This document shows positions 60,108 to 64,000 of a stretch of DNA of 64,000 nt, one piece after another. Source of the DNA: CBDFHJ01 sp965247635 (GTDB taxonomy: Bacteria > Chloroflexota > Dehalococcoidia > Lucifugimonadales > Australimonadaceae); the NCBI GenBank assembly GCA_965247635.1, contig CBDFHJ010000008.1, positions 186,001 through 250,000 on the forward strand, written 5' to 3'. How positions within the stretch are numbered: the stretch's first letter is position 1; every line of letters starts with the position of its first letter. Under the pieces are notes generated by a model. That model worked only from the letters and a program-made list of their open reading frames with translations. It was not told where the DNA came from and ran no database searches. The position numbers and the translations under genes are program-made.

Positions 60108-62360
60108 ATGCGGACCGGTCCACGCTACTTAGCCCCGCTGCTGCTGCTCGTGCTGCTCTTAGCGGCCTGCGATTCGATTGATACGACGCCAACCCCAACA
60201 CCAACGATCGGGCTTGTCCCAACCGCGACACCAACGAGCAACCTCCTCCCGGCACCATCACCTACCGCCACGTCGACCCAACTTCCTGCCACCCCGACGC
60301 CAACCGCGCCGCCGTCGCCTTCCCCAACGCCCATTCCTATCCCACTAGCGCTCCAGGGAAGGCCACCGAAGCTCGAACCGCTTCGACGCACGTGCAGCCC
60401 CGAAGGCTACCCTGAATTCACCCACGCCCTATCAGCCATCGCCGCGCGGCACTTCTACGTAGCGCCCAACGTCGAGTCCATCACGGTGGACTTTGGCGGC
60501 GCCGAACCGATCGGTCGGGCGCACGTCACCGGGGTGGCTGGGGCGGTCCAGCCGTGCGACGTGGTATTCGTCGGCAACCTGGAGATAGGCGACTATGTCA
60601 GCGTCGATGCCAACGCCGATGGGGCTTTCGAAGCGGAGGTGGAAGGGTTTGCTGGGACGCACGTCCTCATCGCACGACATCCCGGGTGGGGGAGCCCCGC
60701 GGGCGTCGGTTCGCCGGATGGGCCCGCCACCGTACTCCTGCGACTTCCCGTCCAAGAGGCGCAGGACGGTGTTGCCTTTAGCAGTGCCATGCGCATGGGA
60801 GAGACCTTCGACAAAGAGGGGTGGGTCATCAACGGCACGCTGGGTAGCAATGCACTGACGCCAGGGCGGCCGGTTCCCATCTCCGGACGAGTGCTACTGA
60901 CGGTAACGCCTGAGGGTGAACCACCGTGGGCTGAACTCGACTTCGGCGTGTTCCTGATCGGCGATGGGGATGGAAGGCAGGTTGGCCGGGGTGAGGATTT
61001 TGCCACCACTTTCTTGACACCTACCGGCCTCCCCATCGAGATGGGGTACCGGAACTTCAGCCTCAACTCTATCCTTGGCAGCGTGTCCGTAGGGCTGAAG
61101 CTGGAGGATGGCCATTGGGTAGGCGACTTTGCAACCACGATTGAGGTCCTGATGGGCTACCGTGAAGGCCTCTATGAGCTGACGGCCGGCTTGGCCACGC
61201 CCCTTGAGGCGAACGACGAAAGCGCCGGCTTCCTGCGCCCAGACAACTGCTGTTTAGCTTCCCTGGGGAACTTCACCATCGGCGACCCCGCGCCCATGCG
61301 ACTGGCCGCTACCTTGCTAGCTGACGTGCTCAGCGAAGGCACGCGAGGTGGGGTTCAGGCCCGCGAAGACCGCTTAACCTTCGACTTCAGTCCGCGGGTG
61401 GCCACGCGCCACGACCCGATAATCCCTCGGCTTGATGCCTACGATGAGGCGTGGACCTACCACCTTGAGCCGTACACGCCGTTGCTCGGCACCGCGGAGC
61501 GCATCACCCAGCCCGTACCGCCGCTCGCCCTCGACTTTTCCGATAGTGAGCTCACCGTAACTATCGTCCGGCCTGACGGCCAAACCCAGGTGCTTGGCCC
61601 GGCGCCACTGACGCGTTACGCGTACTTCCACTTGAAAGGGCCGGGGTGTTCCTTCGGGAAGCTTGCCTCCGGCAGCCATCCCTCCGGCATGCCTCAGCTG
61701 CAGGGCCAGGGCGATACCTTCGCCTACCAGTTTCCGCTGGATGGCGACTACGTGATCACGCTCGACGGCCACATCGCTGACCACGACGGCCGGATATACG
61801 AAATCGGCGGGACCTACGACGTTACCGTCGCTAACGTGCTGGACATCGAGACCGCCATGCTGCCCGGGACTCCTTTCGAAGTAGGTGATGCCATCGCTCC
61901 TACGTTACTGGTTATGCCGGGCGTCGCCGCCGACATTACCTATGGGGTAACACACATGGCGGCTGACGGTGAGACCACGGCTCGCCTCTTCACGGGGCGC
62001 GCCAACGTAAACGGCTGGTGGGACGGTGACGGTGAGTTCTTCATCTTCGGGCGCGATGGCGAATATCGGGTTGACGTAGAGGCCCGGTACACGGACCAGG
62101 AAGGAGACCTGTGGGTTGGCCGGCTGCGTTTCGGCAGCGCCGTTGCCTCGCCCGACGCACCGATAATCGCCCATGGAAGGCGCGGGTCCGATAGCTTCGA
62201 CGTCATACCCCCGCCCTGGTTCTTCAGGCTCACATATGTCCCTTCGGGAGATGGCCACCTATGGCCACCTATGGCCACCTATGGCCACCATTTTTCACCG
62301 GTGACATTCAGTGGGGCGTCACGGATCGTCTCGAGTTCGCCTCCGAAGATGGTGCGATAA
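60108..62360 (+). CDS. Large lipoprotein with Thr/Pro linker, 5' part of a phase-variable locus
   Basis: This 750-residue frame starts at the ATG at 60108 (MRTGPRYLAPLLLLVLLLAA) with lipobox LLAAC, followed by a Thr/Pro-rich linker of about 65 residues. A long beta-rich extracytoplasmic region follows (for example RAHVTGVAGAVQPCDVVFVG, VTVANVLDIETAM). No enzyme motif is recognised. It is likely an exported surface or envelope protein. Four copies of a 10-bp repeat at 62251-62290 end the natural frame: the translation then runs only to 62360 (HHFSPVTFSGASRIVSSS). One extra or two fewer copies would fuse it to the next frame. The start lies 46 bp past IS copy 4. Confidence 0.82.
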   Translation: MRTGPRYLAPLLLLVLLLAACDSIDTTPTPTPTIGLVPTATPTSNLLPAPSPTATSTQLPATPTPTAPPSPSPTPIPIPLALQGRPPKLEPLRRTCSPEGYPEFTHALSAIAARHFYVAPNVESITVDFGGAEPIGRAHVTGVAGAVQPCDVVFVGNLEIGDYVSVDANADGAFEAEVEGFAGTHVLIARHPGWGSPAGVGSPDGPATVLLRLPVQEAQDGVAFSSAMRMGETFDKEGWVINGTLGSNALTPGRPVPISGRVLLTVTPEGEPPWAELDFGVFLIGDGDGRQVGRGEDFATTFLTPTGLPIEMGYRNFSLNSILGSVSVGLKLEDGHWVGDFATTIEVLMGYREGLYELTAGLATPLEANDESAGFLRPDNCCLASLGNFTIGDPAPMRLAATLLADVLSEGTRGGVQAREDRLTFDFSPRVATRHDPIIPRLDAYDEAWTYHLEPYTPLLGTAERITQPVPPLALDFSDSELTVTIVRPDGQTQVLGPAPLTRYAYFHLKGPGCSFGKLASGSHPSGMPQLQGQGDTFAYQFPLDGDYVITLDGHIADHDGRIYEIGGTYDVTVANVLDIETAMLPGTPFEVGDAIAPTLLVMPGVAADITYGVTHMAADGETTARLFTGRANVNGWWDGDGEFFIFGRDGEYRVDVEARYTDQEGDLWVGRLRFGSAVASPDAPIIAHGRRGSDSFDVIPPPWFFRLTYVPSGDGHLWPPMATYGHHFSPVTFSGASRIVSSSPPKMVR
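62251..62290. repeat. 10-bp tandem repeat (ATGGCCACCT), four copies
   Basis: Four blocks of (g/t)ATGGCCACC run from 62251 to 62290. The unit is 10 bp, not a multiple of three, so each gain or loss shifts the frame. It sits exactly where the lipoprotein frame and its continuation are out of register. Confidence 0.97.
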
Positions 62361-63640
62361 GCCTTCGCAACAGTGTCCAGATAGTTGACAGCGACCATCC
62401 GCTGGTTGCCCGCGCGTGGGAGCTGGGGTACTTCGACTCCGCCTCAGGAGTGACTGCTGTGGTAACAATGGACGCGAGCATCCAGGCGGGGTCTTTGGCG
62501 CTGATCACCCGTCCCAACTGGGAGAACGCGGGCATGTACCCTGACGAAGTGGAGCTGTGGGCATATATCTATAGCTCGGCGCAACGCCCCGGCGTGCGAG
62601 TAAGGGAGCTCATCGCGGGCGAGGACACCGAGGACCCTTATTGGTTCTTCCATGACCCCTACTTCTACCAATCGGGCAACGGGCCTGCGGGCGACGAGCC
62701 AGGCGAGTTCAAGTTCCAGTACGCCGCCGCCGTTATACGGGACGATAGCTCCGGTGAAGGCGTCTACGCCATCTATGGATCGGGCTGGGTGCTGACCCCC
62801 GACGATGACCCGCTCAGATCCCGGGTCATGCCACCCTTCCAAGGTGCAGCGGGTGGACCCAGTGGTGGCCCGCTTTTCACCGTTCATGGCCGGGAGGTAG
62901 ACATCTTCTTCGTGCCCCTGGGCGTGCGGCCCGGTGCCGTCTTGGAGACCGGCGACTCCTTCCGATTGGCGGGGCCTATCATGCCCACGCTGCCTAGCCG
63001 CATCGACTACACGGTCATCGCGCCGGATGGCACGACCCGCGCGTTGGATGGCCGGGCCAACGCAGTCGGCTACTTCTACGATGCCGACGACGACTTTGTG
63101 CTAGACCCGCCTGGATTATGGACGGTCGAGCTCACGGTAACGCACGATGGTTTGACCAGCGCCGGCCCCGTGGCGCCACCGTTCCCCACTGGCGGACCCC
63201 TGACGCCCGACGGGGCCACGTTCACCTTCATCGTGGCCGACCCTGAGACGCATGGACTCAGCGTCGAGACCGATTTGGCAATGACGACGCCCGACGAATG
63301 GTACTGCGGTGGAGAGGTCATCCACGAAGCGTACTTTGAGGCCTCGCTTCCGGCGGACTGGGATGGTGATACCGCCCGGGTCATCGTGACCATGCCGGGA
63401 ATCGTGCTGGTAGACGAGGACACTACGATAAACAGGGGCATGGTCAGGTGGGACCTCGACGCACAGGCGCTGAACCAACTGGCCAGCAACTTCGATTACG
63501 TGGGAGACCAGAGCATCGCCGACACGCTCACGGTAACGTTCTACGCAGCGGGCATGGTGGATGGCCAACCGGCACATGCTACGGGCACTATCGTGGCCCA
63601 CGGCGCACGAGTACCGCTTGCCGCCGTTCCCGACCGCTGA
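62261..63640 (+). CDS. Continuation frame of the large lipoprotein (out of register)
   Basis: This frame of up to 459 residues opens inside the repeat (MATYGHLWPPFFTGDIQWGV) with no ribosome site. It continues as a beta-rich extracytoplasmic protein of the same style (VRELIAGEDTEDPYWFFHDP, FRLAGPIMPTLPSRIDYTVI, AATGTIVAHG-type end). It has no signal peptide of its own. I interpret it as the C-terminal half of the 60108 lipoprotein: with five or two repeat copies the two would form one protein of roughly 1,170-1,180 residues. In the present state it is probably not translated. Confidence 0.7.
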   Translation: MATYGHLWPPFFTGDIQWGVTDRLEFASEDGAISLRNSVQIVDSDHPLVARAWELGYFDSASGVTAVVTMDASIQAGSLALITRPNWENAGMYPDEVELWAYIYSSAQRPGVRVRELIAGEDTEDPYWFFHDPYFYQSGNGPAGDEPGEFKFQYAAAVIRDDSSGEGVYAIYGSGWVLTPDDDPLRSRVMPPFQGAAGGPSGGPLFTVHGREVDIFFVPLGVRPGAVLETGDSFRLAGPIMPTLPSRIDYTVIAPDGTTRALDGRANAVGYFYDADDDFVLDPPGLWTVELTVTHDGLTSAGPVAPPFPTGGPLTPDGATFTFIVADPETHGLSVETDLAMTTPDEWYCGGEVIHEAYFEASLPADWDGDTARVIVTMPGIVLVDEDTTINRGMVRWDLDAQALNQLASNFDYVGDQSIADTLTVTFYAAGMVDGQPAHATGTIVAHGARVPLAAVPDR

Positions 63641-63778
63641 GCCCCTTGCCTAGTGCTTATGTGCTACGTAGGGGCTATGTAGGGACACGTTCGCTGCACG
63701 TTTGCTGAGAGATGCCGTGAGCAGCGCAAGTCCACTACTCCCTATATAAAGACCCGACAGGCCAGTAAGATCAGCGTC

Positions 63779-64000
63779 ATGCGCGTACTCCTACCTTCTA
63801 TCTTCGCCATCGCCTTCGGCGCCGTGCTGCTAACAGCCTGCGGTGGGCTTGCCGCGACGCCGACTCCAACAACATCGGCGCCACCGACCTCTACGGCCAC
63901 ACCTGTCGCCACACCTGTCGCCACGCCGACCCCCACGCCTACCGCAACGCCAACACCAACCCTGGCGCCCACACCGCCGGCAACCCGCAGGGTGCCCTCG
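63779..64000 (+). CDS. Lipoprotein with Thr/Pro linker, 3' end off window
   Basis: The ATG at 63779 gives MRVLLPSIFAIAFGAVLLTA followed by Cys (lipobox LLTAC), then a Thr/Pro/Ala linker with VATPVATPTPTPTATPTPTL, open to the window edge (74 codons). A TATATAAA about 35 bp upstream could be a -10. The domain after the linker lies outside the window. The signal and linker closely resemble those of the selenoprotein candidate (19194) and the 60108 lipoprotein. Confidence 0.8.
   Translation, partial: MRVLLPSIFAIAFGAVLLTACGGLAATPTPTTSAPPTSTATPVATPVATPTPTPTATPTPTLAPTPPATRRVPS

Noticed and set aside
62221..62300. CRISPR-like array
   Set aside because: The repeats are contiguous 10-mers without spacers.

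Overview
The window is GC-rich bacterial DNA. It carries a compact mraZ-rsmH-ftsA-ftsZ cluster without mur genes, LL-diaminopimelate aminotransferase (dapL), an archaeal-type phosphoglycerate mutase (apgM), an F420-type Ddn-like reductase, and several Rieske oxygenase paralogues. Together these suggest a member of the Chloroflexota, probably Dehalococcoidia/SAR202-like. That assignment is inference from gene content only; no 16S gene is present.

Bases 1-19150 are a conserved housekeeping block. On the minus strand lie two small membrane proteins and the division operon mraZ-rsmH-ftsA-(small ORF)-ftsZ. On the plus strand follow tsaC (divergent from mraZ), a polyprenyl-synthetase-like protein, pgk, apgM, tpiA, miaA, dapF, dapL, hflX, a hypothetical gene, a ctpA-type protease, smpB and the tmRNA gene ssrA. 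Several intergenic gaps hold a dispersed imperfect repeat.

At 19194-19934 a lipoprotein with a TlpA/thioredoxin domain has an in-frame TGA exactly where the first Cys of the CxxC motif belongs (W-TGA-P-H-C). A hairpin of bacterial SECIS geometry starts 10 nt downstream. I read this as a probable selenoprotein.

Bases 20000-27123 hold catabolic genes: Rieske oxygenase A, an amidohydrolase, an alpha/beta hydrolase, a truncated nucleotidyltransferase, gamma-glutamyltransferase and a beta-hydroxyacid dehydrogenase.

Bases 27243-35556 are an insertion-sequence pile-up. Two identical 1285-bp IS3-type elements have 3-bp target duplications. One 1368-bp IS256-type element has an 8-bp duplication. There is also one truncated and one complete copy of a 1545-bp IS3-like element. 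Two of these insertions cut genes (a LuxR-type response regulator and an antibiotic-biosynthesis-monooxygenase-like protein) that are restored exactly in frame if the IS and one target repeat are removed.

Bases 35613-43922 carry a tandem FAH-domain protein, a substrate-binding-like gene with an in-frame stop, a MacB/LolD-type ABC exporter pair and a second LuxR-type regulator. A full 1545-bp IS bounds each side, in opposite orientations. Bases 45482-58480 form a second catabolic region with three more Rieske genes (one intact, two broken), nitroreductases, hydrolases, an F420-type reductase, an aldo/keto reductase and a third response regulator. It is closed by another 1545-bp IS with a 9-bp duplication.

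The right end holds a large Thr/Pro-linker lipoprotein split by a frameshift inside four copies of a 10-bp tandem repeat, a likely phase-variable switch, and the start of another lipoprotein. Overall, a stable core genome segment adjoins a plastic region of paralogous oxygenases, pseudogenes and active-looking IS elements.
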